NCBI RefSeq assembly: GCF_000003815.2
Contig: NW_023365734.1
Coordinates: 1 to 48,483, forward strand
Reading direction: 5' to 3'
Length of the DNA stretch: 48,483 nucleotides
Origin: Branchiostoma floridae
Taxonomy: Eukaryota; Chordata; Leptocardii; Amphioxiformes; Branchiostomatidae
Of this stretch, positions 11,963 to 22,679 are shown piece after piece (within the stretch, counting starts at the first letter, position 1; each line of letters starts with the position of its first letter). A program made the position numbers and the translations under genes. The notes under the pieces were generated by a model. The model saw only the letters and a program-made list of their open reading frames with translations. It searched no databases and was not told where the DNA came from.

Positions 11963-12495
11963 AGTATGTCTTTAATCATTTACAAATTAGCTTAATCATA
12001 GTAAAACCCTTAAAACAAGACAGGGATACATCCTGACAGCTTATGCCAGTCCAACCAACGAAATTAAATTAACCCGCTTCTGTCATAACGTAGAGAGAAA
12101 AATCAAGTCAAAACAAATGCAAACATATTTCATGATAATGCAGCCCCTCTCTGATTGGTCAAATCACTAATGATTGTTTTCTCATTGGCTGAACGCTAAT
12201 TGTGATTGACAGCTGGGATTTGTTTACGAGCCCCTCACAGGTGTCTTCACACCTGTTGCGGATACCTTATCACAATTCTCGGCTGAAAGTTGTCCTATCT
12301 GCGACAGAAAAAGAAGACCCCTAGTCAACAATGTCAAATCAATATCAGAAATGGAAACAATATAAATATTTTCGGTATCTGCTTAAAATGAGCACTGTGG
12401 TGAAGCCTCTGTTAAGTCACTAGGCTTTTTTCTTATTTTAGTTAGTCGGAGCGCACGTAGGAATATCTTAATTGGGAAAGGCGGATGAAATAGAA

Positions 12496-13335
12496 AATTT
12501 GTTTCGAATGTGGCGAACACGTAAACTGACTCTGTATGGAAAATATTTTGTTATAAAAACTTTAGCTTTGTCGAAAATTACTTATAACATGTCTATGATT
12601 CCGACCCCTGACTGGGTATTGAAGAAAATCTAGAAATTATGTTTCACGTTCCTCTGGGACGGCAAACCCGACAAAATAAAACGTCTTCAACAAAATACGA
12701 TATTACCCACTGGCCAAGCCTGTTGGAATACCGTATGTCCCAATCTGAACTGGAGAAAAGTCTCGGCATCACAAGCTGTTGACATCAAACCGATTAAGTT
12801 AAGGGAATTTAATTTCAAGATACTACATAGAATATTGCCCTGTAAAGTCCTACTAAATAGATGGAGAAATGGTAATACCTCCGGAGATATTTACAGCCCA
12901 GTATCAACTGAGTATGTGAGTTGTGTAACTGTGGCTTTTAAATTGATTAAGTTGCATTACGTCTGTGATAATTTATTTGATGATGTGTTTCCATGTTGAT
13001 AATTATCATTTGTTCTTTTACCATTAATCTGAAATTTTGTACAATTTGTTCCCTTGATTTAAATTGGTCAAGTTAAATTAAATTAATTGTTGTTTGCATT
13101 TAAGTTATATTATGCTTTTGTTTATTCATGATTTAGAATTTATGTTGTTTATCTATGATTTAGAATTTTATGTTATCCCGTGTTTCTGGTGATACTTTTC
13201 TTATGGTTTATATGATTTACTTTTAAGTAACAGATATGTTCGTCGTGTTTATGATTTGTGTTACATTATGTCACTCAGTTTTATTACTATTGTATTTGCT
13301 ATGGCCCATAGGTGGCAAAAAGCAAGAAATAAAGT
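12496..13335 (+). mobile_element. L1/Tx1-type LINE 3' end (degenerate)
   Basis: In one frame: WRTRKLTLYGKYFVIKTLAL...PTPDWVLKKI, a stop, then FLWDGKPDKIKR, and after frame changes IKLREFNFKILHRILPCK. This is the usual thumb and C-terminal region of L1-clade reverse transcriptases (LTLYGK...KTLALSK, FLW-GKPDKIKR). An AT-rich 3' trailer follows, ending in GCCCATAGGTGGCAAAAAG and AATAAAG at about 13328. Confidence 0.75.
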
Positions 13336-13559
13336 TCACTAAACATTCTGCTGAGCCAACATATTGCTCTAACTAAATACGCAATTTTTCTGTCTTGGAC
13401 CAAGAGACAAGGCAATGCAGCTGATGATTTCTCTGGCTCCTTCACAATATGTCCTACTCTTCTGAGCAAATACACAAGCACCAGTTCGATTCCCGTCACC
13501 CAAATGAAGCAGAATGCCAACTTGAAGTTGGTGATCATTTCTGTGCCAGTTTTGTGGTG

Positions 13560-13680
13560 AAACCTTGTAATAGTTTTCATTGTGCAGCTGTTTTGCCTTT
13601 TTTTGCAGACCACTCAATTAAAAATTGTTTATAACGTAAAAAAATTACTTCTACTATTTCAGAAAAAAACATCTACTGTA
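13560..13680. repeat. Dispersed repeat, copy 1 (with 15715-15830 and 15940-15990)
   Basis: The block TCATTGTGCAGCTGTTTTGC...CTACTATTTCAGAAAAA recurs at 15728 and, in shorter form, at 15950. The latter two copies also share 'GGAGCAACTGGAGAAGTTTTT'. No coding sense. Confidence 0.7.
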
Positions 13681-14930
13681 ACAAGAGTTCGTAGACCTCA
13701 GGCCTGCATGAAATGTATTGGGTTTCTGTAGACCTATTGTGTATTTTTGCCTTTTTGTCTGTGGTACGTGGTTGGAAAAATGAGCTTTTTACCGTGTTGG
13801 TTGTGCACCATGCAAAAGTCTGACTCTGAAATTCCATTTTCTGAATTTGTAAGTTTGAACATGGATGAACATTACTTATTTTGGATTTCTTAAGTATGTA
13901 ACCAACCACAGTACTTTGAAGTTGTTGAGACGCTACCTTTTTTTGTCTCAGATGGCCCATGCACATGTAGTTACTCTGTCACATGATATACTAATATCTT
14001 CCTATTTCAATGTACTGACCTAATGCAGCGGCTCTGCTAAGTCTCCTTGGTTTGTGTTCTTCCAATGATATTCATTAAAGATTTATTTCTGGGGTGTTAT
14101 TCACTTGACATCGGAATGTTACTCGCATAATTTGACCAATGATACTTTTATCTGTAGTTCCATAGACATTAGACAATATGAATAGTGGTAGCCCCCATGC
14201 AGCAGCAACAGTTAGTCCCCAGGGTGGTATGATATTTTCATTCAATCCATCCAACCCAAACCTAAATCTCCTGTAGTATCTAAGCCAAATTTAACAGCAC
14301 AATTTACTATGAAAAATGTCCTTGTCAATCCCATTTATAGATGGCAAGCTGCTGGCAATGGAAGCTTTGAAAAGTTCAGAAGCTGTTGTAGTCAGAGCAA
14401 ACACCCAGCAAACATCCCCACAAACCAATGAGCAGTTGCTTAGAAGGGGAATTTCATCATATATTTGCCGCGACAAAATGCAACAAACGATACTGAATTC
14501 AAAACAGAACAAAGCTAAGCCTCCACCACTTAACCCTGCCTGTACCATAGACTAAGCAGGCCCAAAAACCAAGCGAATATGACTAGCCCAAAACAACAAA
14601 TTACCTGTATACAGTATGGAAATGGCATTACCAAAGAAACAAAAAGAAACACAGGACAAATCATACACATACCTTCTCTTATGCCCACACTCTATACAGT
14701 TCTCCTCCACATTAGAAAATTGCATCTTCTTCTGTTTAAGTTCAAGTTCAACCATGATTGCCAACAGGGTAAAGGAACTTGTACCGGAACTTAAAACTCA
14801 GTACTATACAGCTCTAGAAACACTACAAAGAGTAATAAGCAAACTCCAATTATACCTGACCAACAGATATATAATCTGGCACACTCCCGTCATCTGGCAA
14901 ACTGTCAGTGCCACTAAGTAACCTGATACA
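13680..14930. other. Non-genic stretch, unrecognised open frames
   Basis: Open frames on both strands (13673-13966, 14291-14555, 14552-14921) show no motif. None has a convincing start, splice sites or partner exons. Confidence 0.5.
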
Positions 14931-14999
14931 TTGAAGGTGGCCCAGGCCAGATGATGGTTCTACACCCAACCATAATCTGTTTTTAAAACCAAGCAGATA

Positions 15000-15650
15000 T
15001 TGGGAGGATGCCCCAACCACACTAAAACAGGGTCAACCTATACAGTATCAAGTTCAAGCACTAGGAGGCCCAAAATCAAATCTGACCACCAGGACACCAC
15101 AAACAACTCACGTACCAAATGGCAACACAATGGCACCTTGCGTTCCGGAGATACAGAGCACGCCCCGTGCCCGCACAAAAGGTAACCTAAAATGTCAAGT
15201 TCAAGCACCAAGGGCGCCAAAATCAAAATTGAGCATTATTCAGCCACCGCCGACACATGTGCCAAATATCATCGCGCCAGCACCAGCCGTTCAGAAGATA
15301 TAACTCCGGAAACACCCCTCCCGGACACAAAATTCGACCTGCCGGGTCAAGTTCAAACGCGACAAGGCCCAAAGTCAATCCTAGGCAACAGGCAACAACC
15401 CCCCACCCATGCACCAAAAATCGTCGCAATCGCGCGTATCGTTCCGGACACACAGCGCCAAAAGTGCCCCAAAAACACCAAAAATGCCACCTTCAATGTC
15501 AAGGTCAAGCGCCAGGAGGCCCAAAATCACACCTGAGTGTCAGGCTACCACCTCCAACCCACGTACCAAAAATCGTCGTGCTCGCACCATCCGTTCACGA
15601 GATACAGCGCCCTACATCCCCGGCTACCGAAAAGTTTCCACCAGCATCAA
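15000..15650. repeat. Four-unit tandem array, about 150-bp period
   Basis: The anchor AAGTTCAAGC (variants TTCAAACGC, AAGGTCAAGC) lies at about 15050, 15197, 15349 and 15502, so the period is 147-152 bp. Each unit also carries a GCCCAAA-TCA block and a CCGTTC-GAGATACAGCGCC block. CpG-richer than its surroundings. Several overlapping open frames in all directions are by-products of the composition. Confidence 0.8.
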
Positions 15651-15714
15651 AACCATACCTGCATACATGCAGGTAAAAAGGAAGAAGGAGAATGCAGAGT
15701 AACGTTTGGAGCAA

Positions 15715-15990
15715 CTGGAGAAGTTTTTTCATTGTGCAGCTGTTTTGCATTCATTGCAGGCCACTGAATTAGAAATTGTTTATAAAGTAAAAAAATCACT
15801 TCTTCTATTTCAGAAAAACCTCTACTGTAAAAAGTTTTAAAAATTTTTTGAGAATATTAGTTGTGCATCATAGTTATTTCCAACCACATTTCTAATCCTA
15901 CAGACATGCAGGAGAATGCAGAGCTACGATTGGAGCAACTGGAGAAGTTTTTATAATGCAGTTGTTTTGCATTTACTGCAGGCCACTGCA
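15715..15990. repeat. Dispersed repeat, copies 2 and 3
   Basis: Two copies about 220 bp apart of the block described at 13560, each preceded by GAGAATGCAGAG-AACG/ACG and GGAGCAACTGGAGAAG. Confidence 0.7.
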
Positions 15991-16799
15991 CAAAGAGAAA
16001 GTGCGCGAGAAGGCATCACCACAGACTGTGGCCGGCCGTCCCCCGATATGTAGGAAGCTGCCAGAGAAATTTGACCTTTAAATCTATTGTAAAACTTTCG
16101 ATAGGTATGGGATGAAGGAAACGAGAACCTTATTTGCACAATGAGAAAAAGCCGTAGTACACCATATAGGAACCCTAGTGTGTTTTTGTGCGAAATGCAG
16201 CGAAGTCCAACAAAGTCCGAATCAAACTGAAATAAAATGAACGCAAGAATAAGACAAGATAAAATTCTTAGTGTTGTTTTTGCGTGGGTTCTCTTTGTAC
16301 AGCAGATTCTTTATGTTGTTAGTTCTGCCAGCCAAACATCTTGTCTCGGTATGGATACGTCCTATACTTTCTAATCCTCATGTTCTTCACAACACAGACA
16401 GTTATGGCTGGTCCAAAGTGTACTATTATTTCTATACAAATGTATTTTCTCTTGCACATGGGGAGCACCCCTACAACTGTGGAAAGATACAAATAATGTC
16501 ACAGTGACATGACAAGGACACAAACCAGCACCGAGATTTGCGGAAAAGCAAAAAAATGGTTTATCATACCATAATATTTCTGTTCTATATTTACATTGTC
16601 ATCATTTGCAGTCGTAATCTGTGGCAAACCAATTCATCGTGGGAAGAAACTGTTGATGCGGTTAAGTTTGGCACATATATTGAGACACCATGAAATAAAA
16701 ACGATTCAACGCATTCGATACAACCATGCGAGGAAGGCAGGAGGAAGCGAAAAGAGCCCGGGACGGCCAGTCAAGAAAAAAAAGACAAGAGGGGAGGTG

Positions 16800-17084
16800 C
16801 TTTGTTGGGCTTCTGTCCCATCTTCCGATGCCGCCAGCTAAGATGCGTGTCATCGCTTTCTTGGTCTGTATAGTTCGCCATTTCGTATGGCGAGCGAGGT
16901 GCGATGAGAACTTCGGAGATAAGATCTGGACTGGCAACGAGATAGTTCTTGCCATTAACAGGCTGTGAAGTCCCGTCTCCGAATTGAGTATCGCCGTTTT
17001 GGGGATGAACATTTCCTTGACATGTGGGGTGTAAGGAATAGATGGGTGGTGGTGAAAGATGACGATGCAATTTTCAGATTCTAG
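16800..17084 (+). pseudogene. Non-LTR retrotransposon C-terminal remnant
   Basis: FLVCIVRHFVWRARCDENFG then IVLAINRL, a frameshift, VKSRLRIEYRRFG...FLDMWGVRNRWV and a stop at 17082. The W-AR....I---VK-RL..E..RFG...F...W layout is the C-terminal end of many animal LINE reverse transcriptases. Clade not determined. Confidence 0.5.
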
Positions 17085-17213
17085 ATCTTGAAGTTTGTAG
17101 AAGTTTTAGAATTTTTGTGGTATGTTTATGTAACGTCCTTTCAAGAGAGAAAGGTGTCCGGGAAGAATACAACAGGTACACTAAATGAAGTAACAACTAT
17201 TAAAACTATACAT

Positions 17214-17525
17214 GTCGGTTGGAAAATATGTCACAATATACAGAGCATTCGTAACAAAGCATTGGCGCCATGGCATTGGAATATATGCATATTTCCGTAG
17301 TAAAGAAAGCAGGGAAAGAAGGCCGGGACGGCGAGTGACGATTAAAAATATCAGGGGAAGGTGCTGGCAGTCGGGACGGAAGTGTCCAGTACTGATATCA
17401 TAAGTACACGTGAATAAAGTCACATCTATTGAAAATATACAGGTAGGTTGTAAAATATGTCACAGTATACAGAGCATTCATAAGAAGGCCACATACATGG
17501 CATTGGCATATATGCATATGATGTG
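17214..17525. repeat. Two-copy repeat around AAAATATGTCACARTATACAG
   Basis: AAAATATGTCACAATATACA (17222) and AAAATATGTCACAGTATACA (17452) head two segments that continue in parallel through GAGCATTC, ATGGCATTGG and ATATATGCATAT. No gene recognised. Confidence 0.65.
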
Positions 17526-18186
17526 GACATCATTTACAGCTTTCATGACTTTTCTCATTCGAAAATTTTTCCTCCCTCAGTGACTGTCCACATGACCTCG
17601 ATCACCCAGAGGGTCGGGCTCACCCTGCCATAGGTGACACACAAGTAAGATGATTGAATTTAATGTACTCTCTATATTTGCACAAAGCATGAAGGAAATA
17701 AAAAGTAGTACCACCAGCGGTAATTCATGTACTTAACAACGATGTTGCTAGACCCCGTACAGATGCACCGTGATATCAATAATGACATTGTAGGACGTGG
17801 TAACTGATTTAACGTCTTTTCTCTTTATTTGCAGGTCCCCGCGGTGATGAACATTAACGTGGAACACTATGCAGTAGTAGTGGAGGAGGTGTGATTTTTT
17901 TATTTTGTGCTATTCATAAGTTTGACCATTAAGTTGTGTTTGTTTATGTACATTAATCATAGTTCACATATGTAGACTGGTTGCTTTTATGTAAATGACT
18001 TGAATTGAAATTGCTTTATTTAAAAGTATAATGGCTTGTGGTAAGTTCTGTGGTAAGTAAACCATTCCTTATTTGTTGACCGTCCAAATCACTTCCGTCA
18101 AGGAAGAGGCGCGCTGTCATCCCGCTGTATGTGACGTACATGCAAGTAGGGATATGTTGGATTTAATCGACTCGTTATTGGCACAG

Positions 18187-18372
18187 GACATGAAGGAAAT
18201 AGAAAGCGGTAAACCGCCTGCACGAACATGAACAAGAACAGCTCCCGCTCGCACACCCTCCTCATCGTGAACTGTGGAGGGGACAAGTGTCACCACTGGA
18301 GCAAAAATCATCGTCACTGTGGAGGGGACAAACGTCACCACTGGAGCAAAAACCATCGGGAAGCTGAACCTG
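18187..18372 (+). pseudogene. Kinesin-14-like motor exon, broken
   Basis: Acceptor GGCACAG precedes DMKEIESGK. After a frame break comes TNMNKNSSRSHTLLIV (switch I, SSRSH), a one-base insertion, and then TVEGTSVTTGAKIIV / TVEGTNVTTGAKTIG and KLNLV, the start of the KLNLVDLAGSE switch II block. The TVEG...TTGAK unit is a 45-bp (15-codon) tandem duplication at 18271-18360. A TAA also lies just before the TNMN segment. The order fits a KIFC-type motor; the rest of the motor is absent from the window. Confidence 0.65.
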
Positions 18373-18529
18373 GTTTATCAGTAACTTCTGTACTTCATTA
18401 CGGTGCTGTCAGACCCCGTAGAGATCTACATGGATATTGATAAAGATATTAACGGACGTGGTAACCGAATTAACGGTCCCTGCGCAACAAAAATTACTTG
18501 ACAGCGCCTAAATGCAGAACAGAAAGGAT

Positions 18530-18810
18530 AAAAAAATCCTTTCCGCATCAGGCCAAGGAGGTTTTTTTAACCTCCTTGATCAGGAGATAAGCCTCTACAG
18601 CGCAGACTTGTAAATATCTGACATAGTGGACACTATAGAACCCGATTTTATTGTCTATGCCGACTGCTTGATATGTAATTTTTAACGTGTTAGTGTATAT
18701 GAACAACAGATGTTAGTAGACAATTGACGTATCTTATATGTTTTGTGAATTTGTTGCGCAATTCAGCCAATCTGGCTGCAATGCTCATTTTGGTTTTTGA
18801 ATAAACTTGA
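18530..18810 (+). mobile_element. Retroelement 3' trailer with hairpin and AATAAA
   Basis: CAAGGAGGTT and AACCTCCTTG form a perfect 10-bp hairpin around 18554-18578. It is followed by about 200 AT-rich bases and TTGAATAAACTTGAACA at about 18797. This arrangement is common at the 3' end of non-LTR elements in invertebrate chordates; no coding part is attached. Confidence 0.45.
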
Positions 18811-18837
18811 ACAGTGTTTTTTTCCGTTATTTGCAGG

Positions 18838-19330
18838 TCCCCACGATTGACACTGATGGACTACCCTATATTAAAAGGAGTCACAAAACCACTAGAGAGA
18901 ATCTTCAAGAAGCACAGCATAGCTACAACAGTCAGACCTAAAACTACCATAAGAAGCCTACTAGTACACACCAAAGGAGTCGACTATTATGATATAGTAA
19001 TCAGTAATGGTTGAACGTTATTTGTAAAAACAGTATTACAATGTGTCGAATTTGTTTTTCTGTATACTATAGTAGTTGATTGTAAATTACGGCACAATTC
19101 AGTGTTTACTGTAATGCCGTTTTTATACATGTTTTTGTCAATAATTCAATTACTACTACAAAGATAAACTTGAAGATGCGGTAAAAACAGACTGTACATA
19201 AAAGATACCTTGCATGACTTGCAACAAAGTATACATAGGCGAAACAGGAAGAACATTTGGCTGTAGACTAGACGAACATAGAAAGGAAGAAGACAAGATC
19301 AAGACAATTGTGATGATACTGAAACCTATA
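18838..19330 (+). mobile_element. Penelope-like element remnant (RT end plus GIY-YIG endonuclease)
   Basis: LPYI, then in another frame KGVTKPLERIFKKHSIATTV then RPKTTIRSLLVHTK, is the conserved block between the reverse transcriptase and endonuclease of Penelope-like elements. At 19205 IPCMTCNKVYIGETGRTFG then CRLDEHRKEE is their GIY-YIG endonuclease motif (VYIGETGR). The middle is degraded and frames change, so it is inactive. Confidence 0.8.
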
Positions 19331-19856
19331 TGCCATTGAAGTAAAAACTGATTAATATTTATAGATATTTATAATTTTTTCGCATAATGTTTTGTTTGTT
19401 TTTGTAAATTGTGGAATTTCTTTTGGCTTAAATTTGTATAAGCTTATTTGGAATGTGCCGATGAAGTACTACAACTAGAGATGACAAGTTGTAATTCAAG
19501 TGTCTCTTCTTTCTTATATAATTATAATGTTAACTACAACATCTTAACCACACAGCCATCTAAGTTTTAAAATAATTCTCCGGTAATGTGTGTGTACGTA
19601 TGTACCATCATAATTCAGACTTTGTTGTTTCAAGTCTGCCAAGTGGCATGGTGAATAAAGTTTTCAAAGGACACTAAGGGTAGGTAACATAAAAGACACT
19701 GATAACCATCAGTCATTTTTAGCATGTGAATTGTACTCAACAATAATGCCGTACTTGGCCTATTTCATGAAACTTGTGGTACTCCAACATTGGCAACAAT
19801 GCCAACAAGAATGCCAACTACACAGCCAACTTTAAGATCCTACACCGCCAGACACT

Positions 19857-20023
19857 CAGGTGTCAAGGCCAGAGGCGAGAGGGAGACCACGCCGCAGGTG
19901 GATAGAGGGAGTAGTGGGCACAATTAACATGAATTGTTCTATTTTACAAAATGTTTTCAGCAACGCCACATCAATTGGCCACAATAATCCATACACACTG
20001 TGGTGTGATGCAGTATAGTTAAG
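19857..20023 (+). pseudogene. LINE C-terminal remnant (ARGRPRRRWIEGV)
   Basis: RPEARGRPRRRWIEGVVGTI continues to NPYTLWCDAV and a stop at 20021. The basic RGRPR-RW motif followed by a terminal W is typical of the end of RTE/CR1-like reverse transcriptases. Confidence 0.5.
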
Positions 20024-20359
20024 TGCTAAAGGTAATATGCTGGTTATCTGAGGCCATTTCAAGTGACAAAACTACAATTTCCATTGTCGCTGAATAAATA
20101 TCCTAGAGATAGGCAAAGAAATCATCGTGAAATGATAGCAGAATTGGACATAGTAATATTGCACCAGTATTAGGAGACCAGATAGAATTTCACGATTAAC
20201 AAGAAATACGTAACTCAAATTTAAAGCACAAATTAAAGTCGTGTAACTTCCTGTAAAAATTCTTAAAAGAAGTGTACAGTCTCTATTGAAATCACGGACT
20301 CATAGACTTAGACTATATGCACTTGGGAAAAACCTGGCTGCATGTACATTGAGGTATAA

Positions 20360-21300
20360 ACTTGCTCACTAGAGATGTGACCATTCCCCATTCTAGAAGC
20401 CTACTGGGACCTGAGGGTCTAATCTACACTTACACATCCGCACACAAGCCCCAAGATAAGTGGAGGAAGAAGAAGTCAACACAGAAAAATGAATCTGGAA
20501 GCCACCGTTCACATGAGGAAATGCGTGCAGCCTTTTTCGAGCGAGATTTGAATGGGGAGGGGCTAGTTTGTAAGTCAGAAGTGCAAGACCAGCGAAAATC
20601 CTTTTGCCTATTAAAAAACAACCAAACCAAACACCAACATTTAGTAGCGCCCTATTGACACGAAAAGTTTGCGCGTTAGAGAGTTTGCCGCACCAAAACA
20701 CAAGACAGATACACAAAGTAAAGCACAGCGGCATGTCACAACAAGACACCACTGCTGCAATGGCGGAAAACTCCAGACTACCTCGGCAATTTCACTGTAT
20801 CAATCCGCCATTGTTATCAAGGGAAAAGAAAATGGAAAGAAAAAAAAGACTTTAAAGATTAAATTATTAGGTGTAAAATATACGGGCAACGAAAACCAAA
20901 ATACTGATATTGTTTCCAACAATTTGAAATTGTTTTCCAACAATTTGAAATTGTTGAGAATTGGGTCCTTTTTTCTGTCGCAGCAGGACAGGGCAACTTT
21001 CAGCCGAGAACTGTGATGAGGCATCAACAGCTGTGAGGACACCTGTGAGAGTCTGGTCGACCGATCCCAGCTGTCAATCACAGTTATCAGCCAACATCTG
21101 TCAGCCAATGGCTGAACTGATAATTGTGATTGACAGCTGCATGGGACAGCCAATGGCTGAACTGATAATTTTGATTGACAGCTGGGACAACTTGACAGCT
21201 CACGTGGGCCTTAGGTGCGGTTTTACAGTCTTCGGTTGTGTATATAAATGTGCTGAGGAAAATGGTACACTGTTCTTCAAGCAAACTTGTCGATTATAAC
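20360..21300. other. Non-genic stretch with short direct and inverted repeats
   Basis: Open frames on both strands lack motifs. It contains a double CCAACAATTTGAAATTGTT (about 20918 and 20937). At 21066-21190 there are copies of AGCCAATGGCTGAACTGATA and CAGCTGTCAATCACA in both orientations. The same GATTGACAGCTGGG motif with CATTGGCTGAAC occurs at about 12184-12220. Confidence 0.5.
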
Positions 21301-21373
21301 ACGCAAAAATTATCATTTATTGACATGAACTTAATATTTTGCGCCCATTAATGTGATATTCTAAACATCTACC

Positions 21374-21541
21374 CTCCAAGCAGATCCTACGGTAGCATAA
21401 GATGGTATCAAAAGCAGTCCGAGGAGTGAAGCTGGCCTATAGGAATGCCTTTAGCTACTAACTCGTTGCTGATGACTCCCTTTGGCCAGCTGAACATCTT
21501 AGCCAGCTTTGATACTATCTTATGCCACTGGTAGATCTGCC
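21374..21541. mobile_element. Palindromic MITE, family A, short copy
   Basis: The left terminus reads CTCCAAGCAGATCCTACGGT, and the inverted right terminus carries TTGATACTATCTTATGCCAC...AGATCTGCC. About 170 bp with no coding capacity. Same family as the copy around the first gap. Confidence 0.7.
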
Positions 21542-21828
21542 AGATTAGCTAACGCTATCAGTACTGGGTCTGTATGAATGATACTGCTGGCTACAGCTAA
21601 ATAACATCTACTCTTATACTTCCACCAGGTGCCACCACCACCTAAAAAACATTGTTATAAATGCCTTCTCAAGATCGTTCTGAACACCTTAATATCTGAA
21701 GTGTATGTACCACAGTACTACTAATGCTTCAATGGTAATACACTGGATGCTATAATACTGCCAGATTAGAAGAAAACATAAATTTAGACTTGATGTTAAT
21801 TAGTCCAGTTCGAGTTGTAGGACTAGGT

Positions 21829-22672
21829 CTATAATCTCCAAGCAGATCCTACGGTAGCATAAGACAGGNNNNNNNNNNNNNNNNNNNNNNNNNNNNNNNN
21901 NNNNNNNNNNNNNNNNNNNNNNNNNNNNNNNNNNNNNNNNNNNNNNNNNNNNNNNNNNNNNNNNNNNNNNNNNNNNNNNNNNNNNNNNNNNNNNNNNNNN
22001 NNNNNNNNNNNNNNNNNNNNNNNNNNNNNNNNNNNNNNNNNNNNNNNNNNNNNNNNNNNNNNNNNNNNNNNNNNNNNNNNNNNNNNNNNNNNNNNNNNNN
22101 NNNNNNNNNNNNNNNNNNNNNNNNNNNNNNNNNNNNNNNNNNNNNNNNNNNNNNNNNNNNNNNNNNNNNNNNNNNNNNNNNNNNNNNNNNNNNNNNNNNN
22201 NNNNNNNNNNNNNNNNNNNNNNNNNNNNNNNNNNNNNNNNNNNNNNNNNNNNNNNNNNNNNNNNNNNNNNNNNNNATGCCATGGAAAAGCGTAATACATC
22301 TATCCGCGCAGACATATGTAGTACGTTTTCCTTTCCATCGTTTCTCCAACTAGGAATTGGTGAATGAAGGAATGACTGAAGTCCCTTTTTGTTCATGGTG
22401 GAGGTGCCTCATGCAATGCGTCTTAACGTAGACCTCATTTGGAATTAGCTATCATCCGACAGTTGGTCACCAATTGATACAGACATCGTTCAAAATTATG
22501 ATCGTTTTATATGTTGCCTATCTTTGGACAGTAGAATGGTAATTGTGTGAGCTGCTCATATGGGAGCGATGAGGACTGCGTCATTAGCAAAACACACTCT
22601 AAGCCAGCTTCACTCCTCTGGCAGCTTTTGATCCTGTCTTATGCTACCGTAGGATCTGCTTGGAGATTATAG
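21829..22672. mobile_element. Palindromic MITE, family A, copy spanning the assembly gap
   Basis: A 38-bp perfect terminal inverted repeat lies at 21831-21868 and 22633-22670 (starting ATAATCTCCAAGCAGATCC). The left arm runs straight into 407 N. Target duplication is unclear; AGGTCTAT occurs next to both ends. The non-N interior (22276-22630) carries no recognisable gene. It could be one element or two inverted copies. Confidence 0.7.
21869..22275. other. Assembly gap (407 N)
   Basis: A run of N. It begins exactly at the end of a perfect inverted-repeat arm, suggesting that the assembly failed on a hairpin. Confidence 0.99.
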
Positions 22673-22679
22673 GTCTATG

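Noticed and set aside
15038-15702. Several overlapping open frames on both strands
   Set aside because: They lie in a 150-bp tandem array and show no motif or codon preference.
16455-16505. Zinc-finger linker (HGEHPYNCGK)
   Set aside because: Only the linker and one cysteine are present; too short to call apart from the stronger finger loci.
16596-16841. Possible zinc-finger or AT-hook protein (CGKPIHRGKK, GRPVKKKK)
   Set aside because: Only a loose finger-like start with no proper Cys pair; the stretch runs into the LINE C-terminal remnant.
21800-22396. Long open frames across the first gap
   Set aside because: They consist almost entirely of N.
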